DNA of 32,400 nt from Actinomycetota bacterium (lineage in GTDB: Bacteria > Actinomycetota > Actinomycetes > Nanopelagicales > Nanopelagicaceae): assembly GCA_016870835.1 (NCBI GenBank), contig VGAG01000013.1:1-32400 (forward strand), in the 5' to 3' direction. The notes under the pieces are model-generated. The model did not search any database. It worked only from the letters and a program-made list of their open reading frames with translations, and was not told the origin of the DNA. This document shows, one piece after another, positions 9,073 through 19,344 of the stretch (its first letter is position 1; the number at the start of each line of letters is the position of its first letter). Made by a program: the position numbers and the translations under genes.

Positions 9073-10244
9073 CAGCCACCCGAGCCAGAATCGCGACCAT
9101 CAACGCTCACCAGTTCTTCTGGATCATCGAGCCAGCCTTGTGGAAGCGATACCGAGCGACCATGCGAACGTCGACCCCTTGGAGCATCTCCAACTTCTTC
9201 CGGATATGGCTGATCGACTAATTGATCAAGTAGTCCTCTCAATTCTTTTAACGATCCAACCATTCCAAGTTTTGGTCGAATTTCCCCTTCAACTCTAAAA
9301 CCTTTTAAGTACCAAGCCATATGTTTGCGCAGATCTCTACATGCCCGATCCTCGCTATCGAAGTAATTGACTAGAAGTTGGGCATGACGCCACATAACTT
9401 CACGGACTTCAAAGAGAGTCGGTAGTGGTCGCTCGCTTTCGCCATTAAAGACTCGAACCAAATCAGCAAATAACCATGGTCTTCCAAGACAACCACGGCC
9501 TACAACAACCCCTGCGCAATTCGTCTCGCGCATCATTCGCAACCCATCATTTCCTGACCAAATATCGCCATTTCCAAGGACTGGAACGCCCGTAGGGGCG
9601 AGATGCTCTACCAAATTTGAGATCTTGCTCCAATCGGCTTTTCCTTCATAAAACTGTTCTGCGGTTCGTGCATGAAGTGCAACCCAAGCAACTCCTAAAT
9701 TTGCTGCAATCATCGCTGCATCGAAATAAGTCTCGTGAGCGCTATCAATTCCAACTCGCATCTTCACTGTTACCGGAATCTTGTATTTCGCTGCACCATC
9801 AACTGCAGCCCTAACTAATTCTGCGAACAGCCTTCTCTTGTAAGGAAGTGCCGCTCCTCCCCCTTTGCGAGTTACTTTTGGAACGGGACAACCAAAATTC
9901 AAATCAATGTGCTCTGCAAGATCTTCTTTGCCAATCATCTCAACAGCTCGGGCAAGATCATTTGGCTGCGTTGCGTAGAGCTGAACGGATCTTGGGCTCT
10001 CGCCCTCGCCTGGAATAATCATTCGAAGCGTTTCTTCATTTCTTTCAACAAGTGCTCTAGCGGTGACCATCTCAGAGACAAAGAGTCCAGCCCCTTGCTC
10101 TCTACATAGAAGCCGGAAGGCGGCGTTGGTGATACCGGCCATCGGTGCAAGTACGACCGGAGTAGTTAGGTCCAGCCCACCATCTCGAATCGGCAGATGT
10201 AGCGGTTTAGTTTTTAACAACCCAATAGCCGTGGCGCTAGCCAT
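9072..10244 (-). CDS. dusB: tRNA-dihydrouridine synthase
   Basis: A 390-residue Dus-family flavoenzyme. [18 protein letters not shown] opens the FMN barrel, [20 protein letters not shown] carries the catalytic cysteine (C119), and [10 protein letters not shown] and [14 protein letters not shown] complete the flavin site. It reduces uridines in tRNA D-loops using NADPH. The last ~45 residues, rich in Arg, Gly and Asp, look unstructured. The ATG lies 31 bases inside the end of glyQS; the first homologous block begins around residue 28, so a slightly later start cannot be excluded. Confidence 0.93.
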   Translation of the reverse strand: MASATAIGLLKTKPLHLPIRDGGLDLTTPVVLAPMAGITNAAFRLLCREQGAGLFVSEMVTARALVERNEETLRMIIPGEGESPRSVQLYATQPNDLARAVEMIGKEDLAEHIDLNFGCPVPKVTRKGGGAALPYKRRLFAELVRAAVDGAAKYKIPVTVKMRVGIDSAHETYFDAAMIAANLGVAWVALHARTAEQFYEGKADWSKISNLVEHLAPTGVPVLGNGDIWSGNDGLRMMRETNCAGVVVGRGCLGRPWLFADLVRVFNGESERPLPTLFEVREVMWRHAQLLVNYFDSEDRACRDLRKHMAWYLKGFRVEGEIRPKLGMVGSLKELRGLLDQLVDQPYPEEVGDAPRGRRSHGRSVSLPQGWLDDPEELVSVDGRDSGSGG

Positions 10245-11593
10245 GCTTCAACCTGGTCTATAGAAATTCGTTCTTGTTTCATCGAATCACGCTCTCTTAT
10301 CGTGACTGCTTGATCGTTTAATGAATCAAAGTCAACGGTGATACAAAACGGAGTTCCCACTTCATCTTGTCTGCGATAGCGCCGTCCGATAGCTCCAGCA
10401 TCATCAAAATCAACGCTCCAGATCTTACGTAACTTTGTGGCCAAGTCGCGCGCCTTTGGTGAGAGATCTGCATTTCTCGAAAGTGGCAAGACCGCAATCT
10501 TGATTGGGGCAAGGCGATGATCAAGACGGAGCACAGTGCGCTTCTCCATCTCCCCCTTCGAATTTGGAGCCTCATCCTCGGTATAGGCATCCATCAAGAA
10601 GGTCAGAGTGCAGCGATCTACGCCGGCCGCAGGCTCAATTACGTAGGGGAACCAGCGCTCATTGGCCTCTTGATCAAACCAGGTTAGATCCTTGCCCGAT
10701 TTCTCGGAGTGAGCCTTCAAATCAAAATCAGTCCGGTTAGCAATACCTTCCAACTCGCCCCATTCAGTTCCAGTAAATTCAAACTTATATTCAATATCGA
10801 CTGTGCGCTTTGAATAATGCGACAACTTCTCTTTTGGATGTTCAAAGAGACGCAAACGATCGGGATTAATTCCTAGGTTCTTATACCAAGCAAGTCTCGT
10901 ATCAATCCATGTTTGATGCCATTCTTCATCGGTTCCTGGGACTACAAAGAACTCCATCTCCATCTGCTCAAACTCACGCGTCCTAAAGATGAAATTGCCA
11001 GGAGTAATTTCATTTCTAAAAGATTTACCAATCTGACCAATACCAAAAGGTGGTTTCTTTCGAGCAGTAGTTGCAACATTTTGAAAATTAATAAAAATTC
11101 CTTGCGCAGTTTCTGGACGCATGTAAGCAAGGCCAGACTCATCTTCAACAGGTCCAAGATAAGTTTTTAATAGCCCTGAGAATTGGCGTGGCGCTGTGAA
11201 CTTTCCCTTATTGCCACAGTTCGGGCAATTCACTTCTTCCAGGCTTGCCGGCTTGCGATTATGTTTCGCTTCAAATGCTTCCTCTAAGTGATCGGCGCGA
11301 AATCTCTTATGGCAAGAGGTGCACTCAGTTAATGGATCAGTAAAGGTTTCGACGTGACCGGATGCTTCCCAAACTTCACGCGCCAGAATCACACAGGAGT
11401 CGAGACCCACAACATCTTCTCGCTCCATCACCATTGATTTCCACCATTGGCGTTTGACATTGTTTTTTAGTTCTACTCCGAGTGGGCCGTAATCCCAAGA
11501 GGCGCGAAGACCGCCATAAATTTCAGATGAGGGATAAACAAATCCGCGTCGCTTTGCGAGGCTAACAATTGTGTCGAGTCGATCTTGGGCCAT
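10214..11593 (-). CDS. glyQS: glycyl-tRNA synthetase (single-chain type)
   Basis: A 459-residue class II synthetase of the homodimeric type. It opens with [21 protein letters not shown] zinc site is formed by C91/C94 and C123/C126. [12 protein letters not shown], motif 2 ([24 protein letters not shown] region) and motif 3 ([16 protein letters not shown]) are intact, and the anticodon-binding domain ends the chain. It charges tRNA-Gly. ATG 11591-11593 is preceded by GGTGG 10 bases upstream. Its place beside a zur relic, uppS and recO is a recognised actinobacterial arrangement. Confidence 0.97.
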   Translation of the reverse strand: MAQDRLDTIVSLAKRRGFVYPSSEIYGGLRASWDYGPLGVELKNNVKRQWWKSMVMEREDVVGLDSCVILAREVWEASGHVETFTDPLTECTSCHKRFRADHLEEAFEAKHNRKPASLEEVNCPNCGNKGKFTAPRQFSGLLKTYLGPVEDESGLAYMRPETAQGIFINFQNVATTARKKPPFGIGQIGKSFRNEITPGNFIFRTREFEQMEMEFFVVPGTDEEWHQTWIDTRLAWYKNLGINPDRLRLFEHPKEKLSHYSKRTVDIEYKFEFTGTEWGELEGIANRTDFDLKAHSEKSGKDLTWFDQEANERWFPYVIEPAAGVDRCTLTFLMDAYTEDEAPNSKGEMEKRTVLRLDHRLAPIKIAVLPLSRNADLSPKARDLATKLRKIWSVDFDDAGAIGRRYRRQDEVGTPFCITVDFDSLNDQAVTIRERDSMKQERISIDQVEAWLAPRLLGC

Positions 11594-11700
11594 TTACTTT
11601 TCCACCTGGCGTTCTCCATCCGGCTGGCTGTCGGCGGTGCGCACCGTTCGCAGCTCTTTGAGCTGGGCGCAGGGGTAAATTTTAGATTGAGACACGCTCA
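11594..11700 (-). promoter_or_regulatory. glyQS promoter and structured 5' leader
   Basis: TAAAAT on the minus strand (11679-11684) is a good -10, giving a leader of about 80 bases before glyQS. The leader contains a perfect hairpin CAGCTC-AAA-GAGCTG (11651-11665) and the 12-base palindrome CGGTGCGCACCG (11635-11646). TGAG-N5-CTCA (11688-11700) lies just upstream. No T-box specifier or T-box motif is recognisable, and no leader peptide was found. Confidence 0.35.
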
Positions 11701-11721
11701 AAACCACCCTCCCTAAGAAAA

Positions 11722-11736
11722 TGAAAATCATTCTCA
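11722..11736. promoter_or_regulatory. Fur/Zur-family operator
   Basis: TGAAAATCATTCTCA is a 7-1-7 inverted repeat; outward extension to 11719-11739 gives 9 of 10 matched pairs. The register 11717-11735 matches 16 of 19 bases of the E. coli Fur box consensus, and the core resembles actinobacterial Zur boxes. It covers the expected -35 region of the promoter whose -10 is TACGGT at 11744, and is also upstream of the divergent glyQS promoter. A metal-dependent repressor of the Fur family is the likely binder. Zur is favoured because a zur relic and zinc-ribbon gene follow directly. Confidence 0.7.
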
Positions 11737-11743
11737 TTTGTGC

Positions 11744-11749
11744 TACGGT
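11744..11749 (+). promoter_or_regulatory. -10 element of the zur relic
   Basis: TACGGT, six bases before ATG 11756. The -35 position (about 11721-11726) lies inside the Fur/Zur palindrome, so a bound repressor would block RNA polymerase. A leaderless mRNA is predicted. Confidence 0.45.
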
Positions 11750-11755
11750 CCTGCC

Positions 11756-11896
11756 ATGGATACAGCCATTATCCTCTCCGCAATCACCGCCGTAGCCACC
11801 GCACTTGAAAAGTGGGCGAAAGCTATGGCCGAGGAGCATGGCTACCGAGAAGTTGGACATCTCGCAGAAGTCTTTGGAATCTGTCCAAGCTGCTAA
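11756..11896 (+). pseudogene. zur remnant: C-terminal Fur-family fragment (46 residues)
   Basis: ATG 11756 to TAA 11896 encodes 46 residues. The last ~34 (ALEKWAKAMAEEHGY, then HLAEVFGICPSC) match the very C-terminus of actinobacterial Zur proteins, including the terminal CxxC of the structural zinc site. The winged-helix DNA-binding part and the His-rich metal site are missing; the frame upstream is closed by TAA at 11714-11716. The gene lies where zur lies in other actinobacteria (divergent from glyQS, facing uppS), in the same orientation. A clean start, a promoter and an operator remain, so it may still be made as a small zinc-binding protein. Decay after a deletion is the simpler reading. 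Confidence 0.7.
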
Positions 11897-11898
11897 CC

Positions 11899-12084
11899 AT
11901 GGGTGACATTCGCGGACTTCCAACCCCAATCTGCCCTTTCTGCCACTCAGATTTGATAACTATTACAGTGAAATTTGATCCAGATTCATACGAGATATCG
12001 ATGTATCTTCTTGATAACGCAACTTGCTCCGAATGCGGCGCGCTTTTGACCGCGCCTACTCCGGAAGATTTACCTGCGGCCTAG
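11899..12084 (+). CDS. small double-CxxC (zinc-ribbon-like) protein
   Basis: ATG 11899 follows the preceding stop by two bases (TAACCATGG), so it is probably co-translated with the zur relic. It encodes 61 residues with two knuckles, CPFC and CSEC, separated by about 30 residues of alternating hydrophobic sequence (LITITVKFDPDSYEISMYLL), a typical four-cysteine zinc-ribbon layout. I do not recognise a named family. A longer frame from 11812 exists but runs over the zur relic and is not favoured. Its end overlaps the convergent gene at 12056 by 29 bases. Control by the upstream Fur/Zur box is expected. Confidence 0.7.
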   Translation: MGDIRGLPTPICPFCHSDLITITVKFDPDSYEISMYLLDNATCSECGALLTAPTPEDLPAA

Positions 12085-12418
12085 CGCCCTTCAAGACCTC
12101 TAAATTCTCTTTTGTATCTGGAATTACCCAGCGCTTGAACCCAGGTCCATTAAATTCAAGAATCAATACGGGCTTTCGTTTGTAAACCACGCAGAAATCT
12201 CTACCGCGTCTATGCCACATAGTTCCAAGCATTATTAGAAATGGGAAGCCAGTACCAGGGGCACGGATTCCACGGAGCACCTCGACGGTCCAGGGATTTT
12301 GATGTCTAGTTACTGACTGCAAACTTGAGATTCTTGCCTTGGGATCGCGGCTAAACGCGCCAACATTCTCAAGCCAGTTCATATCATAGCGAAGAAAGTC
12401 GCCTTCAAGTTTTAACAT
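12056..12418 (-). CDS. hypothetical protein, last gene of the recO-uppS operon
   Basis: About 120 residues, not recognised. The sequence looks like a compact soluble beta-rich domain: TGFPFLIMLGTMWHRRGRDFCVVYKR and PVLILEFNGPGFKRWVI suggest several strands, and there is no signal peptide or membrane segment. ATG 12416-12418 overlaps the stop of the DsbA-fold gene by one base (TGATG), so I use it rather than the TTG at 12421. It is the fourth gene behind recO, uppS and the DsbA-fold gene. M. tuberculosis also has a small conserved gene of unknown role between zur and uppS; whether this is its counterpart is not established. Confidence 0.75.
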   Translation of the reverse strand: MLKLEGDFLRYDMNWLENVGAFSRDPKARISSLQSVTRHQNPWTVEVLRGIRAPGTGFPFLIMLGTMWHRRGRDFCVVYKRKPVLILEFNGPGFKRWVIPDTKENLEVLKGARPQVNLPE

Positions 12419-13023
12419 CAATCAAAAATTGGGCCGACGTTGCGAGAACGTTTGATCTCAAAGAATCCCTCATAGCTGGCAACACCAATTACTCCATCCC
12501 AAAGCTTTCCAGCTTCCTCACCCTTTGGTGCAGGTGAGATAACGGGACCGAAAAATGCGATATCGCCCACCGAGATAATCGGCGTTCCTACATCATTTCC
12601 AACCATCTTTAAGCCGCTTTCATGACTTTCAATAATTACAGCATCAAGTGATTCATCGTTCATTGAACTTGATAAATCAGGGGAAAGTCCAACTTCGGCT
12701 AAAGCCTCTTTAAATAGCGCTTCACCAACCTCCATCTTCTTTAGATGGATTCGCGAGCTAATTGCGGTGTAGAGCGGGAGAGTTATAGAGGTGCCCTTTA
12801 CCTTTTGGGCGGCCGCGATAACGCGAGTGCAAGACCAAGAGCGGATTAACTTCTCTTTATACTCAGCAGAAACATCTTTATCGCGATTTAAGTGAGCCAG
12901 CGAGAAGAGGTTCCACTCAATTTCAACATCACGCACCTTCTCTACTTCCAAGATCCAGCGCGATGTCATCCACGCCCAGGGACATAAAGGATCAAACCAG
13001 AAACCAGCCTTCTGCTTAGCCAT
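12418..13023 (-). CDS. DsbA-family protein, mycothiol-dependent reductase-like (Rv2466c type)
   Basis: A 201-residue thioredoxin-fold protein. FWFDPLCPWAWMTSRWILE opens the domain, and VGTPIISVGDIAFFGPVISPAPKGEEAG carries the cis-Pro region and the typical C-terminal half of the Rv2466c group, which reduces substrates with mycothiol. The active-site motif is CPWA (C14, A17) instead of CPWC, so the second cysteine is gone. There is no signal peptide; it should be cytosolic. It lies two bases downstream of uppS and is coupled to the next gene. The assignment to the group is strong; activity with a single cysteine is an open point. Confidence 0.85.
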   Translation of the reverse strand: MAKQKAGFWFDPLCPWAWMTSRWILEVEKVRDVEIEWNLFSLAHLNRDKDVSAEYKEKLIRSWSCTRVIAAAQKVKGTSITLPLYTAISSRIHLKKMEVGEALFKEALAEVGLSPDLSSSMNDESLDAVIIESHESGLKMVGNDVGTPIISVGDIAFFGPVISPAPKGEEAGKLWDGVIGVASYEGFFEIKRSRNVGPIFD

Positions 13024-13025
13024 GA

Positions 13026-13748
13026 TTAAGCCTTTCCAAAGCGTCGTTCGCGCTCAGCGTAGATTTCAATTGCTTTCCAGAGCGTCTCTCTCGTCACGTC
13101 TGGCCACAATACATCTAGAAATACCATCTCTGCATATGCAGATTGCCAGATCAAGAAGTTAGAAGTTCGTTGCTCACCAGAGGAGCGAAGAAAGAGATCT
13201 ACATCGCTCATCTTCGGTTCATCTAAATACTTTGCAAAGACTTTCTCGTTAATCGCATCAGGCTTGATTTTCTTGCGTACTGCATCGCGAGCGATTTGCG
13301 CGGCAGCATCGGCGATTTCGGCTCGTCCGCCATAGTTGACGCACATATTCAATGTAAGGACCTTGTTCTTCTTAGTCATCTCTTCGGCAATTTCTAACTC
13401 TTGCATGACAGATTTCCAGAGCTTCTGTGGCCGGCCGACCCAGCGGACTCGTACTCCCATTTCATTCATCTCATCGCGCCGTCTTCTAATCACATCACGG
13501 TTAAAACCCATCAAGAATTTCACTTCATCTGGTGAGCGCCGCCAATTCTCGGTGGAGAATGCATAAGCAGATAACTCCTTTACGCCAACTTCAATTGCGC
13601 CTTGGACAACATCAAATAGAGCCTTCTCCCCTGCTTCATGCCCTTTTGTTCTAGGCAGACCGCGCTTCTTTGCCCAGCGACCATTTCCATCCATAACCAA
13701 TGCAACGTGATGCGGAACTCGATCCTTGGAAATATTGGGCGGTTTCAC
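13026..13748 (-). CDS. uppS: polyprenyl diphosphate synthase (cis-prenyltransferase)
   Basis: A 240-residue cis-prenyltransferase. [20 protein letters not shown] carries the catalytic aspartate D20, [11 protein letters not shown] follows, and the C-terminal [20 protein letters not shown] and LDVLWPDV motifs are intact. It elongates prenyl diphosphate with isopentenyl diphosphate to the lipid carrier for cell-wall synthesis. The start is GTG 13746-13748, overlapping the recO stop by four bases (GTGA). Confidence 0.96.
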   Translation of the reverse strand: MKPPNISKDRVPHHVALVMDGNGRWAKKRGLPRTKGHEAGEKALFDVVQGAIEVGVKELSAYAFSTENWRRSPDEVKFLMGFNRDVIRRRRDEMNEMGVRVRWVGRPQKLWKSVMQELEIAEEMTKKNKVLTLNMCVNYGGRAEIADAAAQIARDAVRKKIKPDAINEKVFAKYLDEPKMSDVDLFLRSSGEQRTSNFLIWQSAYAEMVFLDVLWPDVTRETLWKAIEIYAERERRFGKA

Positions 13749-14482
13749 TTTGCAGTTCGCTCCACCATAGGAAGACTTCTAAGTTCACGCTCAAGATGCC
13801 ATTGCAGATATGCAGCGACTAAGCCGGAGGCCTCTCGTCGATGTTTCGGTTCGCTTGCATCAGCGCTCTCCCAATCTCCGGTCAGTAAATCAGACATTAA
13901 TTGCAAAGTTTCTTGTGAAGGGGTTGCAGATGCAGATGGTCGACACTCGACACATACCGAGCCACCGCCCACTAATGAGAAATATTTATGTGGCCCAGGA
14001 GCTTGGCAATTTGAACAAATCGTCATTGAGGGTGCGTAGCCCGCAATGGAGAGTGAACGTAAAAGGTAGGCATCAAGAACAAGGGATGGCTCATGGGATT
14101 CATAAGCGAGGGCTTTTAGCGCACCGATAAGAAGTAGAAATTGTTGGAGCGCCGGCTCACCCTCATTATTTGTAAAACGCTCTGCTGCTTCAAGAATTGC
14201 GGAGGCTATTGTCCACTTTTGATAATCGGCAGCGAGCGCATCACCGAAGTTCTCCAAGCTTTCTACCTGGGTTACTACATCGAAAGTTTTTCCCACATAA
14301 AGCTGGATATCGACCAAGCTCCCCGGTTCAAGGCGAGCGCCAAATTTCGATTTTGTCCGGCGCACACCTTTTGCGACCGCTCGAACGCGACCATGTTCTC
14401 TTGTAAATAGCGTGATGATGCGATCCGCCTCCCCCAATTTCTGGGTACGGATAACAACCGCCTCGTCCCGATACAACGCCAC
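13745..14482 (-). CDS. recO: DNA repair protein RecO
   Basis: A 245-residue RecO. The N-terminal OB-fold opens with [20 protein letters not shown] and contains [20 protein letters not shown]. The C-terminal domain has a four-cysteine zinc site, CSNC and CVEC, around residues 159-180. RecO loads RecA with RecR during recombinational repair. The start is GTG 14480-14482, six bases after TACCTT, so recO heads its own leaderless transcript followed by uppS and two more genes. Confidence 0.95.
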   Translation of the reverse strand: MALYRDEAVVIRTQKLGEADRIITLFTREHGRVRAVAKGVRRTKSKFGARLEPGSLVDIQLYVGKTFDVVTQVESLENFGDALAADYQKWTIASAILEAAERFTNNEGEPALQQFLLLIGALKALAYESHEPSLVLDAYLLRSLSIAGYAPSMTICSNCQAPGPHKYFSLVGGGSVCVECRPSASATPSQETLQLMSDLLTGDWESADASEPKHRREASGLVAAYLQWHLERELRSLPMVERTAK

Positions 14483-14488
14483 GGGTCA

Positions 14489-14494
14489 AAGGTA
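14489..14494 (-). promoter_or_regulatory. -10 element of the recO operon
   Basis: TACCTT on the minus strand, six bases before the recO GTG, in the 19-base gap after leuA. No Shine-Dalgarno is present. Confidence 0.45.
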
Positions 14495-14501
14495 GTGATT
14501 A

Positions 14502-16289
<1,788 letters not shown>

Positions 16290-16308
<19 letters not shown>

Positions 16309-16367
16309 CAGCGAAGAAGGAGCGCACCCAGAAGCAGCACGAGAGTTGAGTTTTCGCTGCGCAACAT
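16290..16367 (-). CDS. leucine leader peptide of leuA
   Basis: ATG 16365-16367 to TAG 16290-16292 encodes 25 residues. The core LVLLLGALLLR holds seven of the peptide's eight leucines (the other is residue 2), as expected for ribosome-stalling attenuation of leuA. Its 3' end overlaps the 5' arm of the large hairpin, so ribosome position can decide which stem forms. TAACCT seven bases before the ATG predicts a leaderless mRNA. Attenuation of leuA by such peptides is known in actinobacteria; this peptide is too short for routine gene finders. Confidence 0.8.
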
Positions 16368-16374
16368 GAGTGAA

Positions 16375-16403
16375 AGGTTAGCCCGGCCTTAAAGGACTGG
16401 CAA
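16375..16403 (-). promoter_or_regulatory. leuA leader promoter
   Basis: -35 TTGCCA (16398-16403), a 17-base spacer, and -10 TAACCT (16375-16380), seven bases before the leader ATG. The -35 lies in the last codons of glnA. This is the best-formed -35/-10 pair in the window. Confidence 0.65.
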
Positions 16404-17711
16404 ATACCGATCTAGTTCGTATGCGGTGACCTGGCGGCGATAGTCCTCCCACTCGGCCCGCTTGTTACGGAGGAAGTATTCAAAGACATGCTCACCGAGA
16501 ATCTCTCGGACTAACTCACTTTTTTCCATCGCAGATATCGCCTCATTTAAATCGCGTGGCAGCGCCGTATTTGAGCCCTTCTCCAACTTGTACCCACGCT
16601 CAATTCCGCGCAGCCCCGCCGCAATAGTTACTGCAAAAGCTAGGTATGGATTACATGCCGAATCTGGGGCGCGAAATTCAATACGTGTTGAATTCTCTTT
16701 CTTTGGCTTGTACATCGGTATGCGAATTAGAGCGTCACGATTCTCTTTACCCCAATTGATTCGAGCGGGCGCTTCTCCGCCACCATGAAGTCGTTTATAA
16801 GAATTAACCCACTGATTTGTGACCGCTACCAATTCAGGTGCATGTGTAATTACGCCGGCGATAAAGGATCTCGCTACATCAGAAAGTTGATCTTCGCGCC
16901 CTGCTTCATAGAAGGCATTCGCTTCACCCTTAAAGAGCGAGAAGTGGGTATGCATTCCAGAACCCGGAAACTCTGTGAAGGGTTTGGGCATAAATGATGC
17001 AAAGACACCTTGATCAAGTGCCACCTCTTTAATGATGTGGCGGAAAGTCATGATGTTATCTGCAGTGCTTAGCGCATCGGCATAACGAAGATCAATCTCT
17101 TGTTGGCCAGGTGCGCCTTCATGATGGCTAAATTCAACCGATACCCCAGTCGCTTCTAGCAGAGTAATTGCCTGGCGCCGAAAATCATGGCCAAGTGCTG
17201 CTGGGGTCTGATCAAAATAACCGCCGGAATCAATTGGGATTGGTTTTACTCCTGGGACTGGCGCCTCTTTAAAGAGGAAGAACTCAATTTCGGGGTGGGT
17301 GTAACAAGTGAAACCCAAATCAGCAGCTCGCTTTAAAACACGCTTTAGAACATTTCTTGGATCTGATGGCGAAGGTGTTCCATCTGGAAGGACGATGTCA
17401 CAAAAAATTCGGGCAGCTCCCGGTTTTGCAGTTCGCCAAGGAAGTACTGAAAAAGTTGAAGGGTCTGGCTTTGCCAACATATCTGATTCAGTTCCGCGAG
17501 CGAAGCCTTCAATTGCTGAACCATCAAAACCAATTCCTTCTGCAAAAGCATTTTCAAGTTCAGGTGGGGCAATAGCAACAGATTTCAAATAGCCAAGGAC
17601 ATCTGTGAACCAGAGCCGTACAAACCTTATGTCGCGCTCTTCCAAGGTGCGAAGGACGAACTCTTCTTGTTTATTGAGCGCTGCACCGCTTGAGGAATCT
17701 TGGGGAACCAT
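16389..17711 (-). CDS. glnA2: glutamine synthetase type I, GlnA2 subgroup
   Basis: A 440-residue enzyme. EEFVLRTLEERDIRFVRLWF, GFDGSAIEGFARG and SVLPWR mark the N-terminal beta-grasp; HPEIEFFLF, EFSHHEGAPGQQEIDLRYADAL, GSGMHTHFSL and IEFRAPDSACNPYLAFA are active-site blocks. It joins ammonia to glutamate with ATP. It matches the shorter GlnA2 class of actinobacteria and lacks the NLYDLP-type adenylylation loop of GlnA1, so GlnE control is unlikely. It follows cysE by 35 bases, with a small inverted repeat just before ATG 17711. Confidence 0.93.
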   Translation of the reverse strand: MVPQDSSSGAALNKQEEFVLRTLEERDIRFVRLWFTDVLGYLKSVAIAPPELENAFAEGIGFDGSAIEGFARGTESDMLAKPDPSTFSVLPWRTAKPGAARIFCDIVLPDGTPSPSDPRNVLKRVLKRAADLGFTCYTHPEIEFFLFKEAPVPGVKPIPIDSGGYFDQTPAALGHDFRRQAITLLEATGVSVEFSHHEGAPGQQEIDLRYADALSTADNIMTFRHIIKEVALDQGVFASFMPKPFTEFPGSGMHTHFSLFKGEANAFYEAGREDQLSDVARSFIAGVITHAPELVAVTNQWVNSYKRLHGGGEAPARINWGKENRDALIRIPMYKPKKENSTRIEFRAPDSACNPYLAFAVTIAAGLRGIERGYKLEKGSNTALPRDLNEAISAMEKSELVREILGEHVFEYFLRNKRAEWEDYRRQVTAYELDRYLPVL

Positions 17712-17726
17712 GGCAGAGATACTGCC
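17712..17726 (-). repeat. inverted repeat touching the glnA2 start codon
   Basis: GGCAG-N5-CTGCC, a perfect five-base-pair inverted repeat immediately before the ATG. As RNA it could fold over the start; as DNA it could be an operator. No clear -10 fits the leaderless spacing here. Confidence 0.3.
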
Positions 17727-17746
17727 CTAGCCTCGTTACGGCGATG

Positions 17747-18250
17747 TTAAATCGCGAAGAGCTCACCCTCATCCTGGTTAGTACGGGCCGGAATATCGCG
17801 CGTTACAACGCTATTAGCGCTAATTCTTGCGCCCTCGCCAACAGTGATTGGACCAAGAACTCGCGCGCCCGCTCCAATCACAACGGAATTTTGGATGGTG
17901 GGGTGGCGCTTTCCATGCATGAAGCGGGTCGAACCAAGAGTTACATCGTGATAGATCATCACATCATCGCCCACGATTGCGGTCTCGCCAATCACAACTC
18001 CCATGCCGTGATCGATAAAGAATCTTCTTCCGATCTTTGCGGCGGGATGGATCTCGATACCGGTCACAGTTCGAACCCAGTTCGCATAAAGTCGCGCCAA
18101 GAGTTTTAACCTAACTCGCCAAATGAAGTGTGCGATTCGGTAACCCCAGACCGCGTGGACGCCGGGATAGCTGAGCGCGACCTCTAGTCGACTGCGCGCT
18201 GACGGATCTCTCTGCAACGCGGTATCGAGATCTTCAATTATTCTTCTCAT
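17747..18250 (-). CDS. cysE: serine O-acetyltransferase
   Basis: A 167-residue left-handed beta-helix acyltransferase of the short EpsC/CysE type. An N-terminal helical part ([20 protein letters not shown]) precedes hexapeptide repeats [23 protein letters not shown] and [12 protein letters not shown], which carry the expected catalytic His residues. It acetylates serine for cysteine synthesis. ATG 18248-18250 is chosen; a GTG directly before it is also possible. It begins three bases after the cysK stop, so both are in one operon and the products probably meet in a cysteine synthase complex. Confidence 0.94.
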   Translation of the reverse strand: MRRIIEDLDTALQRDPSARSRLEVALSYPGVHAVWGYRIAHFIWRVRLKLLARLYANWVRTVTGIEIHPAAKIGRRFFIDHGMGVVIGETAIVGDDVMIYHDVTLGSTRFMHGKRHPTIQNSVVIGAGARVLGPITVGEGARISANSVVTRDIPARTNQDEGELFAI

Positions 18251-18253
18251 CAC

Positions 18254-19183
18254 TTAAGCATCCATTAAATCTTTATAGAGAATTGTTGAGAGATAGCGCT
18301 CTCCAAACGAAGGAATGATTACAACTATGTTCTTGCCTTCGAATTCACTTCGCTTCGCAACTTGCGAGGCAGCCCAGAGCGCGGCTCCGGCTGAGATTCC
18401 AGCGAGAATTCCCTCTTCAGCCCCAGCGCGTCTTGCATACTTAACTGCATCATCAGCTTCGACATCTATCACTTCGTCATAGACGCTGCGATCTAAAATC
18501 GGAGGAACAAAGTTTGGGCCAATTCCTTGGATTGGATGTCCACCGGGTTTGCCACCGTTGAGTATTGGAGATGCTGCGGGTTCAACCGCGAAAATCTTTA
18601 ACGATGGTTTGCGCGCCTTTAGAACCTGTCCGATACCGGTAATCGTTCCGCCAGTACCAATCCCAGCCACAATCGCATCAACGTTTCCATCGGTATCGCG
18701 CCAGATTTCCTCGGCGGTAGTCTTGCGATGAATCTCAGGGTTGGCTTCATTTTCAAATTGGCGCACCAAGACAGCGCCACTTGCCCCCAACTCTTCAGCT
18801 TTGGCAATCGCACCTTTCATGCCTTCTGCGGCTGGAGTTAAAACTAGCTCGGCGCCAAATGCTCGAAGTAAGGTCCGACGTTCTTTAGACATGGAATCTG
18901 GCATCGTGAGAATGGTCTTGTAGCCGCGCGCTGCTCCAACCATGGCAAGAGCAATTCCGGTATTCCCTGAAGTCGCCTCAACAATCGTGCCACCCGGCTT
19001 TAATTGCCCGCTCTTTTCAGCCGCATTAACCATCGCGATACCGATTCGATCTTTAACGGTGCTAGTTGGGTTATAGAACTCAAGCTTTGCTAGAACATTT
19101 GCCTTTGCCCCATCGGTAATTCGATTTATCTTCACCAGCGGGGTGTTTCCAAATACCTCTGTTATATCGTTGTAAATCTTCAC
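18254..19183 (-). CDS. cysK: cysteine synthase A (O-acetylserine sulfhydrylase)
   Basis: A 309-residue PLP enzyme. K44 in [11 protein letters not shown] is the cofactor lysine, [10 protein letters not shown] (71-80) binds substrate, and [12 protein letters not shown] binds the PLP phosphate. It makes cysteine from O-acetylserine and sulfide. GTG 19181-19183 has AGGAG six bases upstream (19190-19194). The 206-base region before it holds a cysteine leader peptide, so expression probably answers to cysteine supply. cysE follows directly. Confidence 0.96.
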   Translation of the reverse strand: MKIYNDITEVFGNTPLVKINRITDGAKANVLAKLEFYNPTSTVKDRIGIAMVNAAEKSGQLKPGGTIVEATSGNTGIALAMVGAARGYKTILTMPDSMSKERRTLLRAFGAELVLTPAAEGMKGAIAKAEELGASGAVLVRQFENEANPEIHRKTTAEEIWRDTDGNVDAIVAGIGTGGTITGIGQVLKARKPSLKIFAVEPAASPILNGGKPGGHPIQGIGPNFVPPILDRSVYDEVIDVEADDAVKYARRAGAEEGILAGISAGAALWAASQVAKRSEFEGKNIVVIIPSFGERYLSTILYKDLMDA

Positions 19184-19253
19184 TTTAATCTCCTAAAAAT
19201 TGAATTTGGGCATGGGTAAAAACGGGAGGCGTATTGCGCGAATTAGCGCGGGA

Positions 19254-19337
19254 TTACTTACAGCAGCCGCAAGAATTTGCGCGGCCAAAGTCGATTACGC
19301 GACGGCGAGTGAAGTGCCAATTCGGAATCGAAAACAT
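19254..19337 (-). CDS. cysteine-responsive leader peptide of cysK
   Basis: ATG 19335-19337 to TAA 19254-19256 encodes 27 residues. TRRRVIDFGR followed by SCGCCK matches the pattern of small leader peptides found upstream of sulfur and cysteine genes in actinobacteria (R-R-x-x-D-x-x-R, then a Cys-rich end). Three cysteines in four codons next to the stop would stall a ribosome when Cys-tRNA is scarce. Downstream, GCGC-TAATTC-GCGC can form a short stem before the cysK ribosome site. TAAAAT seven bases before ATG predicts a leaderless message. Confidence 0.82.
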   Translation of the reverse strand: MFSIPNWHFTRRRVIDFGRANSCGCCK

Positions 19338-19344
19338 GGTGCGA

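Noticed and set aside
11594-11700. Glycine T-box or glycine riboswitch before glyQS
   Set aside because: No specifier loop, T-box sequence or glycine aptamer core could be recognised; only simple inverted repeats are present.
11594-11929. 111-residue minus-strand frame across the glyQS upstream region
   Set aside because: It runs through the Fur/Zur box and the zur relic in antisense and shows no domain; the plus-strand ORFs are better supported.
11812-12084. 90-residue version of the zinc-ribbon protein
   Set aside because: The extra N-terminal 29 residues are an alternative frame of the zur relic; ATG 11899 directly after its stop is the natural start.
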